Below are positions 1-11,622 of a stretch of DNA of 64,000 nt, in pieces (position 1 is the first letter of the stretch; each line of letters opens with the position of its first letter). Under the pieces are notes generated by a model. It was not told the origin of the DNA. It saw only the letters and a program-made list of their open reading frames with translations, and did not search any database. Both the position numbers and the translations under genes were made by a program. Origin of the DNA: Rheum nobile (taxonomy: Eukaryota; Streptophyta; Magnoliopsida; Caryophyllales; Polygonaceae); assembly GCA_027886185.1 (NCBI GenBank), contig WOAB01000689.1, positions 3,658,001 through 3,722,000 of the forward strand. Reading direction: 5' to 3'.

Positions 1-1275
1 CCATACTTCAATTAATTATTAATTGTTTTGTTGTTAATTAATTTGGGATGATTTCTTGTTTATGTTGGGAACAGTTTTGTTAACAGGATAAAATGATTAA
101 AAGATGATATTAATAGGTTGTATATTCTGCTAGAAACGACGCTATTATATATGTGTGTAGATTCATAAATCTATGGTGATTGCCTGGTGGGCATAGATAT
201 GGATTACTGTGTAGGTGTGGGCCGTGATGGCTTTGATGTGATTTATTCTGTGCTTGATCTATGTAGATAGCACGAGTATTCATAAGGACGATGGACGTGA
301 GGTCCAATCGTTTCTTAATAACATATGGTGAGTCATGACTAACTTCTATACTCAGGTGAAGTGTAGAAGTGGTGCACTCTGCAGGTGTCACAAACCCCGG
401 TTCGATATATGTCCCGCAGGTGGCGAGACATATATGTTAAAGGCTTATAACGTGATGTGTGTGTGTGGTAATTTAATAAGATAAGTGCCGTTGTCGCACA
501 CAATTAATATACCTTGGGCGAGTAGTGCAGCTAGGCGCTAGTGCAGCTAGAAAAGCTCGTCTTAACTTTTAGTCGCTCGAATGCGATACTGTGATTCTTT
601 GATTGTGTGTATATTATTAATTAAGTTTCCCAACATTTGTCATGCTTCCTATAAGGCTCATTTCATTTAGAGTCTTCTTTTGGGATTGATTGCTGTGAGA
701 CTTGGGTCTCTAGAATCTTCTCTTGTGCATACCTCTTGTATTCCAGTAGAAGTATGGTGGTTGACTATCGTCATCGGTTATTATTCGAGAAGCGATGGGT
801 CTAACCTAATACGACTGCTTCGAACCACTCTGCTTTATTCCCTTGCATAGTCTTTCATTAGACTAACCAACCGTAATTATTCCTTGCATGATTGGCTGGT
901 GTCATCCGTTCGATTCGGCACATCAGGTGTGTTGAAGATCCGAGAAGGCTAGAACGACTATGAGAATGGACGGTGTTTTAATAAGTTGTTTTGATATTTT
1001 ATTTAAAGTCTTCCACTGTGTTAAAAAGGTGATTTTGTTGTAAGTCTTCCGCTGTAATTATTCTGATTTTGTATTAAATTCTGATGATGTATTTCGTTTT
1101 GTCTGGAATCAAGTGTAATTCCCAGACTGTGGTTTAGTAAAAGTTACGATATCTGGTATTGTAACTGTGGTTTGATTGTTATATCGTTTGGAAAAGCCTG
1201 GGGTGACTTCGGGGTTTTCGTCCAGGGTCACTGGCAGTAATGCTTTCAAATAGTGTGAAATTTGGGGGTGTTACA
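1..1275 (+). repeat. R1-family LTR, 3' portion (cut by window start)
   Basis: The sequence matches the second half of the two complete R1 LTRs at 52755-55144 and 57510-59909. It shares the start of this stretch, the blocks around TTCCCAACATTTGTCATG and the segment ending in CACTGGCAGTAATGCTTTCAAA. It ends in GGGGGTGTTACA at 1275, the expected ..CA end of an LTR. No primer-binding site follows, so this is a 3' LTR or a solo LTR. The 5' half lies outside the window. Confidence 0.85.
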
Positions 1276-2163
1276 CCGTTATTATTTTGATTTATAATAT
1301 TATGATATTATTGCTTGCATGAGGTGACTAGTATGGCCCACTTCTTAGGATAGAATATACGATCTGCGTATCGTTATGTATTTTTGTACACGATCTGCGT
1401 ATCGTTATGTATTTTTGTAATTTTAATTTCCGTAATTAGATTATTAGAATTTTTGTATTACGAGAAGATCACAAGAAGACCAAGAAGATCAATGAAGGGT
1501 ACCAAGGATGGAGATCCATGGAGAGAAGACCCATGAAGATTAGATCTTTGGTGTTTGGTTTTAGGGGCCATACTAGGATCACATTTAATTATTGTATTTT
1601 GAATGCCTTATTATTTTAAGCTTTGCATGATTGTTTACTTATGCTATTTTGTTCACTAGTAAATAGACAATCATTGCATGCTTAAGTCCCTAAAAGAATA
1701 TTGAGATAATGCCTTCCCATATCATAACCCATGATGCCCTAGGAATAAGTTGGATAGGTTTTGCCAAAGCAAGGTATCCTTCTTTGACCTTGGGATAGTG
1801 AGGGTGGATCTATATAAGAGATTCATAAACCTTGATATGGTTATACTCAACAAGAGACCAAAAGGCAAAGTTTTGGATCTTGAGGCATAAGGATGAATCC
1901 ACATGGGATGTGATCCATCAACCAAGAATTATAAAGAGTTATAATTAGTAAATGTTACTTACCTAGATCACATGAGACTTAGGGCAGTGCCAAAGTATGC
2001 TAAGGTCTTATCTGAAATAGGATCTTGAAATCATTTTATTCACTGGGGACAAACTTGTTTGAATAAAATGTGCATTTGCTTAATTTTTAAAGCATGTTTA
2101 AAATTTAAGCTTTTGCATGTCAAGCATAAACTTATATGCATGTTACTTCCTTTTGTAGCAATC
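1276..2163. other. AT-rich stretch without a gene; short tandem repeat inside
   Basis: I see no coding potential. At 1360-1419 a 31-bp unit beginning CGATCTGCGTATCG occurs twice in tandem. The rest is probably the remnant of the 5' untranslated part of the copia element that follows. I found no copy of its 3' LTR here, so its 5' LTR seems to be lost or unrecognisable. Confidence 0.5.
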
Positions 2164-5100
2164 ATGTCTAGTAGCGATTTGAAATTCACCATGCGATCAA
2201 TTGTTGACAAAAACAAGCTCAACGGTACAAACAATATCGATTGGGAAAGGAACTTGAGAATTGTTCTCAGATCCAAAGGACGTGAGGACGTTCTGGAAGA
2301 CAAGAAGAATGGGACTGTGAATCCCACTTCAGGTGTTAATGTTGTTGAAATCTTAACAACCACTACCACTACTTGGGTATTAGATACCGGATGCTGTGCT
2401 CGCATTACTTCGAATGTGCAGGGGCTAAGAAGTAGGAGGCAAGTGGAGAAGGGAGAGATAGACCTACGTGTTGCAAACAAGGCAACTGTTGCTGCGCTTG
2501 CTGTAGGAGTCTATGACTTAGTTTTACCTTCTGGTTTGATTTTAGAACTTAATAATTGTTATTACGTTCCTGGAATTTTTAAGAACCTTGTTTCATTTTC
2601 GGTTTTGAATTCTGAGGGCTATGATTTTATTGTTAAGAACAATTGCTTTTCTATTTATAAGAATGATATTTTCTATGCCCGAGCACGCTTGAGTAATGGA
2701 CTCTATGCGGTTGAACTTAAATCCGAAATCTATAACATTGATACAAAGAAGCAAAAGACGAATGACATGAGTGAAGCCTATTTGTGGCATTGTCGCTTAG
2801 GTCACATTGGCTTGAACCGCATGAAGAAACTCCATAAAGATGGAATTCTGAAATCAATTGATTGTGAATCATTTGAAACATGTGAATCATGCCTAATGGG
2901 CAAGATGACAAGGTCACCTTTCACCGGGAAAAGTGAAAGAGCTACTGAGCTATTGGCGCTAATACATACAGATGTATGTGGACCAATGAGCACAGAAGCT
3001 AGAGGAGGCTATAAATACTTCATAACGTTTACTGATGATTTGAGTAGATATGGGTATATTTACTTAATGAGTCATAAATCTGAATCTTTTGAAAAGTTCA
3101 AGGAGTTTCAGAATGAAGTAGAAACTCAGACTGGCAAGAAGATTAAAGCCCTTCGATCTGATCGTGGTGGTGAATATCTAAGCCAGGAGTTCGATCATCA
3201 TTTAAGACGTTGTGGGATAGTCACACAACTGACCCCACCAGGTACACCTCAACTAAATGGTGTGTCTGAAAGGAGAAACAGGACCTTATTGGACATGGTC
3301 AGGTCAATGATGAGTTTTGCTAGTCTTCCAACATCCTTCTGGGGATACGCCCTCACAACCGCTGCATTCACACTAAACAGAACCCCGTCTAGGACTATAG
3401 ACAAGACAACATATGATATATGGACAGGAAGAGTTCCAAGCTTGTCCTTCATGAAGATCTGGGGATGTGAAGCTTATGTAAAACGTTTACAGTCAGATAA
3501 GCTTGCACCCAGGTCAGATAAATGCTTTTTCATAGGATATCCCAAAGAAACCAAGGGATACTACTTCTACAACCCTACTGAGCACAAAGTGTTTGTTGCA
3601 AGGGATATTGCCTTCTTGGAAAGAGAATTTATTTCCAAGAAGTCAAGTGGGAGAAATGTTCATCTTGAAAAAATTCAAGATGAGCAACAAACCCAACAAC
3701 AAGCCGACATAGATGATGTCGATGAGGAGATATTGGTACCTGGAGAAGTACATTCCTAAGAGGAAGTAATCTAGGAACCAGCACCTGCACCTCAGGAACC
3801 AAATGAGGAACCACAAACAGTTGTGGAGAGTGCTCCAGTTGTTGAACCCACACGTAGATCAAACAGACCGAGGATGCAACCAAGGCGATATGATGATTTC
3901 GTCTTGAATGTAGGCCTTGACGTCTTGCTTTTAGAAAGCGGAGAGCCTGAAACCTATAAGCAAGCAATGACGGGACCAGACTCTGAAAAATGGCTTCAAG
4001 CCATGCATTCTGAAATGGATTCCATGTCTGAGAATCAAGTATGGGACTTGATAGATTTGCCAGATGGGGTAAAGCCCATAGGATGCAAATGGGTTTTTAA
4101 ACTCAAAACAGACAAGGATGGAAATGTATATGTTTACAAGGCAAGATTGGTTGCCAAAGGTTTTAAACAGATTCATGGTCAAGACTATGAAGAAACATTT
4201 GCACCGGTCGTAATGATCAGATCCATCAGAATACTCTTAGCCATTGCCGCTTATTATGATTATGAGATTTGGCAAATGGATGTCAAAACCGCTTTTCTAA
4301 ATGGATACTTAGAAGAGGATGTGTACATGACACAACCTGAGGGTTTTGAGGATCCAGCAAGCGCTAAGAAAGTATGCAAGCTTAAGAAGTCTATCTATGG
4401 ACTTAAGCAAGCATCTCGGAGCTGGAATATTCGCTTTGATGAAGCTGTCAAAGAGTTTGACTTCATTAGATGCGAAGAAGAACCTTGTGTTTACAAGAAG
4501 TTTAGTGGGAGTAAAGTGGTCTTCTTTGTCTTGTATGTGGATGACATACTACTCATTGGAAATGACATTCTGATGCTAGAGTCCGTTAAGGGATGGTTGA
4601 AGAAATGTTTTTCAATGAAAGACCTAGGAGAAGCAGAGTATATATTGGGGATCAAGATCCATAGAGATAGATCTAAGAAGCTGATTGGACTAAGTCAAGG
4701 AACTTATATAAATAAGATTCTTGACAGGTTCAAGATGCAGGATTCCAAGAAGGGATTCCTACCCATGCAGCATGGCATACATCTCAGCAAGAATCAGTGT
4801 CCGAGCACACCTGCTGAGCTAGAGAAGATGAGCAAAGTCCCTTATGCATCGGCTATAGGATCCATCATGTATGCTATGATATGTACTCGCCCAGATGTTG
4901 CATTTGCTCTCAGCATGTGCAGCAGATACCAATCGAGTCCAGGAGAGGCACACTGGTGTGCAGCCAAGAACATCCTGAAGTACTTAAGAAGAACAAGGGA
5001 TGATTTCTTGGTATATGGGGGTGATGACGAGTTGATCGCACGAGGCTACACTGATGCAAGCTTCCAGACAGACCGGGATGGCTATGAGTCACAGTCAGGA

Positions 5101-5523
5101 TATGTCTTTATTCTGAACGGGGGAGCTGTGAGCTGGAAGAGCTCCAAGCAGGACACAGTGGCAGATTCTACAACAGAGGCAGAGTATATTGCCACTTCTG
5201 AAGCGGCGAAGGAGGCTGTCTGGATTAGGCAGTTCCTTGATGAGCTCGGTGTTGTTCCTAGTGTATCAAAGGCAATTGACGTTTATTGTGACAACAATGG
5301 CGCGATTGCCCAAGCTAAGGAACCGAGCTCAAGCTCTAAATCCAGACATGTGCTGTGGAAGTACCACCTCATTCGACACATCGTTGAAAGGGGTGACGTG
5401 AAGATGTGCAAGGTGCACACGGACGACAACATTGCAGATCCACTGACCAAGCCCATGCCTAGGCCCAAGCATGATAGTCACACTAGGGACAAGGGACTCA
5501 AACACATTGGAGAATGGATTTGA
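2164..5523 (+). pseudogene. Copia Gag-Pol polyprotein, gag mostly deleted, two in-frame stops
   Basis: Polyprotein of a Ty1/copia retrotransposon that would cleave itself, reverse transcribe RNA and integrate cDNA. Only about 60 residues of Gag remain and no CCHC knuckle. The protease motif WVLDTGC follows at about residue 70. The integrase shows the HHCC zinc module (LWHCRLGHIG..CESC) and a DDE core: HTDVCGP, LRSDRGGEY, and the E of NGVSERRNRT. The reverse transcriptase has WVFKLKTDKDGN and the catalytic YVDDILLIGND. RNase H has YTDASF, TTEAEYIA and CDNNGA. The reading frame is interrupted by TAA at 3757-3759 and TAG at 3772-3774, between integrase and reverse transcriptase, and reopens in the same frame. 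I place the start at MSSSDLK (2164); an upstream in-frame ATG at 2059 is less likely. The domains are certain; the copy is dead because of the stops and the missing Gag. Confidence 0.92.
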
Positions 5524-6334
5524 GATTGTATTGTCTTACATTATGAACTTTCCTTTATGTATGACAGACATGTTTTATGCTTGATTATATTATATATGAT
5601 TATTCATTCTTATTTGATTTTTGCTTGGAATTGAATAAAATTTCCAAATAATTCATGATTCGCAAATGGGCTCATCATAAGTGTTGTGGTGAATGAAACC
5701 CCATTAAGTGAACTGAAGTCATGAGTTACTTAAGGTCCATGGTCTTAGTCATTAACTTGGACATAAATGACTATTGTTAAAGACCACATTGTAAGTTGAC
5801 TGATAGCGCCACGTTTCATGGGCTATAGGGACATTGAGATGTCTAGTCGATTACATAGATATGTATGGATGATACGTATGGGACAGACCTACCTTAAAGG
5901 TTTTCATAAAAGACTTGAAGAATCTTTAAGCTGAACCATAATTGGTGGATTCCTCATACATGAGTATGATATGGTTTCTCTTGATGATTGGTATGTCTTT
6001 GATGCTGTTAAACGCTGACCGTAACAGGCAGTTATAAAGGCAGTGATTGGGATTGCCAAAAGTTGAGTGGGAGCTATAGTCATGCAAGACTGGAGAAGTC
6101 CTCCTGCTTCATGTATAATGTGATGCATGAACAGGAATGGTGTCTCGGCCACTTGAAGAGCAAGAACTGAAAAATGCATGGCCATGCTCGGATGGATTAT
6201 ATGTAATCATCCGTTATTTGACAGTTCAAACTCGGAGTTCAAGAAACAATTTGATAAAAGATATGAATGTCACCATATCATCAAATAAGACACTAAGTGA
6301 CAAAGGAATCTGACATTGCATACTTGTTTCAAGG
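5524..6334. other. Copia 3' untranslated region, no gene
   Basis: Lies between the RNase H stop and the polypurine tract. I see no coding feature. It is most simply the internal 3' UTR of the copia element. Confidence 0.6.
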
Positions 6335-6347
6335 ACAAGTGGGAGAT
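6335..6347 (+). other. Copia polypurine tract
   Basis: ACAAGTGGGAGAT is the purine-rich plus-strand primer typical of plant copia elements directly before the 3' LTR. It lies about 810 bp after the polyprotein stop. Confidence 0.6.
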
Positions 6348-7020
6348 TCAAGGAATTGTGTCCTTTAATCAAGGCGCAATTACCAAATATGGAATAGGAC
6401 AATTAATGGAGATTTACAATCTGGGAATTTTAGGGGTCGTAGTGCTTTGCTAGAAGCCAACTACGATCAATGGGCTTAATCGGGTTAGGCCCATGGCTAT
6501 AATAACCGGGTCCTATGAGGTCACACACATAGAGTTATCGGGCTGGATCAAATCGAACCGGAAGCCCATGTGGGACATGGATTTCGGCCCATTGGCTTTA
6601 ATTTGGAAATTGGCTTTTATTATTAATGGGTAAAAGTTACCATTGATAATTACTTGATAAGAAGGTATCTTGATAGAAGATATATGGAAACAATATATAT
6701 ATGTTAATGCCTACGGTTGAGATGAGATCCCATATAAGGATATTGTTTCTTTATAAGATATACATGTACAGCACAAGTCTTCTTGTGACATAAAAAATCA
6801 AGTTTCACGGCCAAAGACATATTGTTCAAAAGAGAGAACTGTTCACGGCCGTACTCCCTAATTCAAGCCACGTTCGTTTTCCTTCGTTCGTCGTTCTAGC
6901 AGACGAGATCAAAGGCGATCCAGATTCCAGACTCGTGTGGACCAATTAGAGAAGCCACACTTGGGGCTTTCGATCTCCGCTGAAATCATGCAGAAATGTT
7001 TCAGGCTCGCATCAAATGGT
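6348..7020 (+). repeat. Probable copia 3' LTR
   Basis: Begins directly after the polypurine tract and ends near GCTCGCATCA. The boundaries are inferred because no second LTR is present for comparison. It contains a run of TATATATG-like sequence near 6690. Confidence 0.45.
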
Positions 7021-7747
7021 ATGTAACTCTAACTATACCATATTCCTATTAGTTCATGCATGAGATCCTTGTTAGATGTTAGGAAATAGTTTCCTGAAGT
7101 TCCGCTTTAAGCATCTAAATTCACTACATGAAGCCCTATTTTATGCCAAAGTTGAGTTGAAGGAATTGTCATAAAATGGCAACATAAGCAGCAGTTAGAA
7201 ATTCGGGAAGCGGTGAGCGGTTGCCAAGCTTCAGGAAGGAAGGTAGGAGATCGGTGGTTAGTGACCGTCGGAGACGGCAAGACGATGATTATGGTGACTC
7301 CCAGTGTGGTCGGTGTCGGCGACAGCGGGAAGAGGCATGGTCAGCAATTCTAACTTTAGGGGTATAGTGAGAGATAGAGCACAAGATGTAAAGATGAAGG
7401 GTAAAGGGGGGAGAGAAAGCGTGCATCAATTGGAAGAAGAGGGAGAAGATGAATTTGGGTCTGAATCCAAAATCGAATTTGGGAGAAGTTTAGGAGGAAG
7501 AATAAAAATCATACCAGGAAGGAGAGGAAGAGCCTCAACAAAGATATGGAAATTGGCAGTTTCAAGCTCTCTGCATATTGGAATTGGATTTCTCTATTGT
7601 GGGAGAGGTTGGCACTTGAAAGTAACTTTAAACAAAGGAAAATTGAGAAGCGTTTAGATGAAAGAGATCGTGACAAAGAAAAAGCGGTTTACATGCCGGT
7701 TAAGAAGGAGATAGTGGAGGAAATTTTATGATTTAAAAATGTGCCTG
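7021..7747. other. Unassigned stretch, purine-rich, no convincing gene
   Basis: A 117-codon open frame at 7304-7657 and a 61-codon frame at 7546-7731 exist, but they have low-complexity Glu/Lys/Arg/Gly composition and no recognisable motif. I treat them as chance frames in purine-rich DNA. No LTR or terminal repeat was recognised. Confidence 0.4.
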
Positions 7748-10463
7748 CTATATGCACGATAAAATTTTGACATACGCACGATGCCTGTACGCCAAAGTCT
7801 GGCGTACAGGCAAAAACAACCCAAACCTGTAGAACGGATGCAACGAGCTAGGTTCAATTGGGGTCTCGCTCCGAACATTTTGTGCCATGTCATGAACGCA
7901 AGGCAAGCCATCTCTGACCCTCATCTGGCATCTGCATATAGTGCTCCACACTGGAGCTTCTCCTTTCCTGTATTCCTCAATCAAACGAGCTAGTGCAACC
8001 GCAGACACCTTGAAGTACAGCTTACGAAAAAGATGTGCGTCTGTTAGCAGCGTATATCTCTTCCCAATGCTCTCATTCAATGCCCCCCGAATCTCAGTAA
8101 TATGATTGCGCAACCGTGTATCATATTGATCGAACACAGTGCAAAGGTTACCATCGTTGCTTGTGAAGAAGCTTTTCAGACTGGAATGGGCCCCTTCAAC
8201 CCTGTATTACAATCAAGAATCCGAAAATTAGTTTGATTGTTGTAAAGGTCTAACTAAGTTCAAATAACTAGCTAAATTTAGATAAACCATTGATGCACAT
8301 ACCTGTTAGTGGTGGTAGTACCGAGCGTGAACACTGTATCTGTCCATACAGAGACGATTCTTTCCTTGTAGTGGTCAAGCCAGTCTTTTTGTAGGTACTG
8401 AACACATTTTGGAGCTTTCTTCCAATCACACTTCAGCTTCCAGAGTGATCTTTCGTACCCTTGTATGGTCGTTTCCTTGAAGAGCTTCATGCAGTCGTTG
8501 GAAAACGTTGTGCCCCTAAACTTGCCCATGGCCTTCTTCCCGAAGTCTTCAATATTCTTTCTCACATGCCGCCTACATAGGAGGAATTTTGCTTCTGGAA
8601 ACTGCTTCTCTAATGCGTTCATCAACGCCTTCTCTCGATCAGTGACCGCACATGTGGGTGCTCGTTGCACCTTGGCAAACATCTTAGCAAGTTGCTCTAT
8701 GGCCCATTTGTAACTGTCTTCGTCCTCCTTCTCCAGAAACGCCCCGACAATATTGTAGTTTTTCCAAACTGATGTGATGCCGACAATTTCAAGGAAGGGC
8801 AAATTGTAGCTGCACACATAATCATATATAAAATACAATGGCGTCCTAACCTTGACATGAACAAATGAAGAGTATAATTCATATGTTTGTTACTAACCAG
8901 TTAGTTGCATATGTAGAGTCCATCAGCACAATGTACGGAAATGCCTTCAGTAACCGCAACTGATCCTGGCTTGCAAAGAAGATATCCGTTATCTTGTTGG
9001 TCTCCTTGTTGAATCTATACTCCATGAAGTACCCCTTCTCATTGCACTCATAGAAGAACTGTTGTACAACTGTTCTTCCTTCCATGCCTTTCTTTCTTAT
9101 CTCGTGCATGATGTTGTATACTTGCTTCATCTTGGTCAAATTTCCAGGGGACGACTGGATTGTAGTATGAATCTTCTGAGGCTTGCAATGATTGACCGTC
9201 ATCACCCTTATAATCTCCTTCTCTTCAGCAGTTGGTCGCCCAGCTAATGCACTACCATACAAATTGTCTCCTATGACATGGTTGTGAGTTCCATGTTGTA
9301 CAGTGATCCTCCACAATCCCTTCGGCCTTTCTTTCAGCCTCAACATGAAGGGACACCCACATTTCTTCGACCTTGTGATGTCTCTCACTTGGTCAGCTCC
9401 TTTAGGGACGTTTTGTCCATGCCTATCACATGGTAACCAAGTCCCCCCGAGGGTCGAAGGGGTGGAAGCTTTATTCCTCCACTTTTTGATGCAGAATTGC
9501 TGATTCATAGCAATCTTCCACGCCCACAAAAAGGCTTCTTCTCTAGACTCCCAGATTTGATCAGATGTGAAGAACCTTGAATAATCGGCCGAGACGTACA
9601 CATCCTCCTCCGATAGTACACTGAACTGAGGCTGTGTGTGTAGGGATGGAAAGCACAGCTGTGGGGTAGCATCAGATGAAGATGCTTCTGGAGGAAACGG
9701 TATCCCAAGATCAAATGATGGTATATCAATAATTGGTTGAGGTGTGTTCCAATCCTGCAGTTTTTCCGGCGTTTCCCAAACCGGAAATGTCTTCTGAGGC
9801 GTGCTCCAATCCTGCAGTTTTTCAGGCGTTTCCCAAACCAGAAATGTCTTCTGTGGAGTACTCCAGTCATTGAGGGAGATATTGTTTAACCCCTCGTATA
9901 AATGATAGTTTGTCTGCATACACGAAATCATGTCATCAATTAGTGCACTGATTATAAAAAAGCACGTTTACTGTCAAACCGTGCCATATTACAGAATGAA
10001 ACCTGGTTTCGGGTGGTGATTACACACGTAACGTGTGTAGAGTGTCCACACGTTACGTGTGAAACACACCCACACGTAACGTGTTTAACACCTTCACACG
10101 TTATGTGTGAACATTCTTCACACGTAACGTGTGAAACTGTTCTTCAACGTAACAACAAATTCGTAGCCCTAAACCCTAAACAACGCTCAATCTTTGTTTC
10201 TAATACCCTAAACAATAAAATGAGATCTTTAATATTAAACAATAAGTATCAAAAATAGCTTCCCTAAATCCTAAACAACAAATATAATGGGCCATCAAAA
10301 ATAACTTCTCTAAACCCTAACCATGAAGCTAAGAACTTTAAACATTTTCAAAACAAGAAATAAAAAAGACAACTTTAGGGTTACTTATAGAAATTACCTC
10401 GTTCCAAAGTGGAATATCTTCCCCATTGTTGCTCCAATACTCGTTGTTGTTCGGATTGTCCAT
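7748..10463 (-). CDS. MULE transposase, four exons, open reading frame intact
   Basis: Transposase of the Mutator/FAR1 superfamily. It should bind the element's ends and cut and paste it in the nucleus. I infer exons 10463-10398, 9913-8898, 8809-8303 and 8201-7748. All have GT..AG borders and compatible phases; they sum to 2043 bp, or 680 codons plus stop. Exon 1 begins MDNPNNNEY. Exon 2 has the FAR1-type DNA-binding region (cysteines/histidines around KKCGCPFMLRLKERPKGLW and GTHNH) and two copies of a WSTPQKTF-type repeat. The MULE core follows: MDSTYATN joined to CYNLPFLEIVGITS, then CAVTDREKALMNAL and LCRRHVRKN. Exon 4 starts VEGAHSSLK and holds a SWIM-type zinc finger, CRCQMRVRDGLPCVH. 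The C-terminus after the SWIM finger is short and runs through an inverted repeat, so it may be truncated. No stop or frameshift is visible, but splice sites are predicted, not proven. Confidence 0.82.
7791..7820. repeat. Inverted repeat at the MULE transposase C-terminus
   Basis: GCCTGTACGCC and GGCGTACAGGC form a perfect 11-bp stem around a short spacer (AAAGTCT). It lies within the last codons of the transposase and may belong to the element's end. Confidence 0.6.
10023..10133. repeat. Cluster 1 of 24-bp-phased palindromic 15-mers
   Basis: Five copies of CACACGTAACGTGTG or its reverse complement start at 10023, 10047, 10071, 10095 and 10119, exactly 24 bp apart, alternating A and T at the centre. 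Copies 3 and 4 each carry one mismatch. The cluster falls within intron 1 of the predicted MULE transposase. Confidence 0.95.
10165..10330 (-). repeat. Degenerate telomere-like repeats (CCCTAAA orientation)
   Basis: Several CCCTAAA or near-CCCTAAA units (CCCTAAACCCTAAACAAC and variants) are scattered through AT-rich DNA within intron 1 of the predicted transposase. The tract is too sparse to be a telomere. Confidence 0.7.
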
Positions 10464-10634
10464 TTTTTGTACAAAAAATGTGAGTGAAAATCAAGATTTT
10501 GGGAGTGTTTAGGATGAGGGTTTAGGTTCGAAATGGATTCGAAATGGGTTGTTAACGGACAAAGAAGATGGGTCATTATTACAGTTAGGTGGGGACAAGA
10601 CGGTTAATTCAATGCGTTTTGCAACAGACTGAAC

Positions 10635-10721
10635 CACACGTTACGTGTCAAACCGTGCCACACGTTACGAGTGAAGTAGATTGGCACGTTACGTGTGAAA
10701 CACACTAACACGTAACGTGTG
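10635..10721. repeat. Cluster 2 of 24-bp-phased palindromic 15-mers
   Basis: Four degenerate copies of the CACACGTTACGTGTG palindrome start at 10635, 10659, 10683 and 10707, again exactly 24 bp apart. They lie about 170 bp upstream of the transposase ATG, in the divergent intergenic region shared with the GRF ORF. Confidence 0.93.
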
Positions 10722-10728
10722 ATTACTA

Positions 10729-11010
10729 GGGTTTAGGGTTTAGGCATATGTAGGGTAGGGTAGGGTAGGATGGATAGGGGTAGGGTTTAGGTTTTGTGGT
10801 TTAGGGTTATGGCATTTCAGTAGAGTTTAGAATAATGAGTTTTAAGTTTAGGGTTTAGGGTTAGGGTTAGGGTTTAGGGCTTAGGGTTAGTGTTATGATT
10901 AGGGTTTAGGGTTTGAGTTTAGAGTTTATCTTTAATTATTACGGGTGAATTTGGGTATACGAGTTACATTGTTTATGAGAGTGGTTGACGTTTAGGGTTT
11001 AGGGTTATTA
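10729..11010 (+). repeat. Degenerate telomere-like repeats (TTTAGGG orientation)
   Basis: Interrupted TTTAGGG, TTAGGG and GTAGGG units, with the densest runs at 10729-10800 and 10850-10900. The orientation is opposite to that of the CCCTAAA tract at 10165-10330, so the two tracts flank exon 1 of the transposase as a loose inverted pair. Such telo-boxes are known in plant promoters; here they lie in the divergent promoter region of the MULE. Confidence 0.8.
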
Positions 11011-11274
11011 GGGTAAGAGTGGTTGAGGTCCTTAATGCTAGTGGTTGAGGTCTTTAATGCTAGTGGTTGTGGTCTTTAATTACTACAGTTGTATATATCA
11101 TTTCACTATATAAGAGGCATTAGGGTTGTTTGTTCACTACAACACTTCCAACACAAGCGGGATTGAAGATTCATTTGTGGGTAAGCTTCTTCTTCCAGTT
11201 TCTTTCGATTTAGTAACCCTAATTGGCCTTTTCATATTAATGGATTTGTAGGAAACCAAGCACTACATCAAATA

Positions 11275-11622
11275 ATGACATCTTCATCCGAATCATCATC
11301 AAACCTAAATAGGCACCATCAACAAATAAGTGCTCCACAATGCGAGTGTAATTTGAAAACCATTGTCCGTACTTGAGATTTGCAGTGGAACTACGGAAGG
11401 AGGTATTGGGGATGCCCAAGACTAGGGTGTTTATACAGGAATTGGATTGATCCTGTGTACGAGGAGAGGGCACACGCGGTTATTCGACAACAATGGCGGG
11501 AAAAACAAGATCTTATTAAGGGGAATCAAGATGTTGTTAAGCAAGAACTTTTACAAGATATGGATAAGATGCGTAGGTATAACCTCAATCTATATAATGA
11601 TGTACATCATATAATGCCTTGA
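11275..11622 (+). pseudogene. GRF-type zinc-finger protein, in-frame TGA
   Basis: Small protein that would carry one GRF zinc finger, a fold thought to bind nucleic acid. The frame opens at ATG 11275 with a Ser/Glu-rich start (MTSSSESSSN). Then come the first metal ligands (CEC), a gap, GRRYWGC, and the last ligand and aromatic patch (CLYRNWIDP), matching the CxC..GRRxxxC..C pattern. A basic helical tail follows with many Gln, Lys and Asp residues, likely a coiled coil. TGA at 11374-11376 splits the finger between the CEC ligands and GRRYWGC; the downstream piece alone could start at 11380. It diverges from the transposase and lies between palindrome clusters 2 and 3, so it is probably an accessory MULE gene. 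The intended codon at the stop is unknown. Confidence 0.7.

Larger units (their letters stand above)
2059..7020 (+). mobile_element. Degenerate Ty1/copia retrotransposon lacking a recognisable 5' LTR
   Basis: A copia-order polyprotein (protease, integrase, reverse transcriptase, RNase H) is followed by about 820 bp of untranslated DNA, a polypurine tract at about 6335-6347 and an LTR-like segment up to about 7020. The left boundary is uncertain because no matching 5' LTR or tRNA-Met primer site is visible upstream. The right boundary is estimated from a GCTCGCATCA end. The element cannot be autonomous. Confidence 0.75.

Noticed and set aside
1276..2058. 5' LTR of the copia element
   Set aside because: No match to the 3' LTR at 6348-7020 and no primer-binding site could be found.
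7304..7657. 117-codon ORF, plus strand
   Set aside because: Low-complexity charged sequence in purine-rich DNA without a recognisable motif or exon context.
10729..11010. A chromosome end or telomere
   Set aside because: The TTTAGGG units are degenerate, interrupted and only about 280 bp long, with transposon DNA on both sides.
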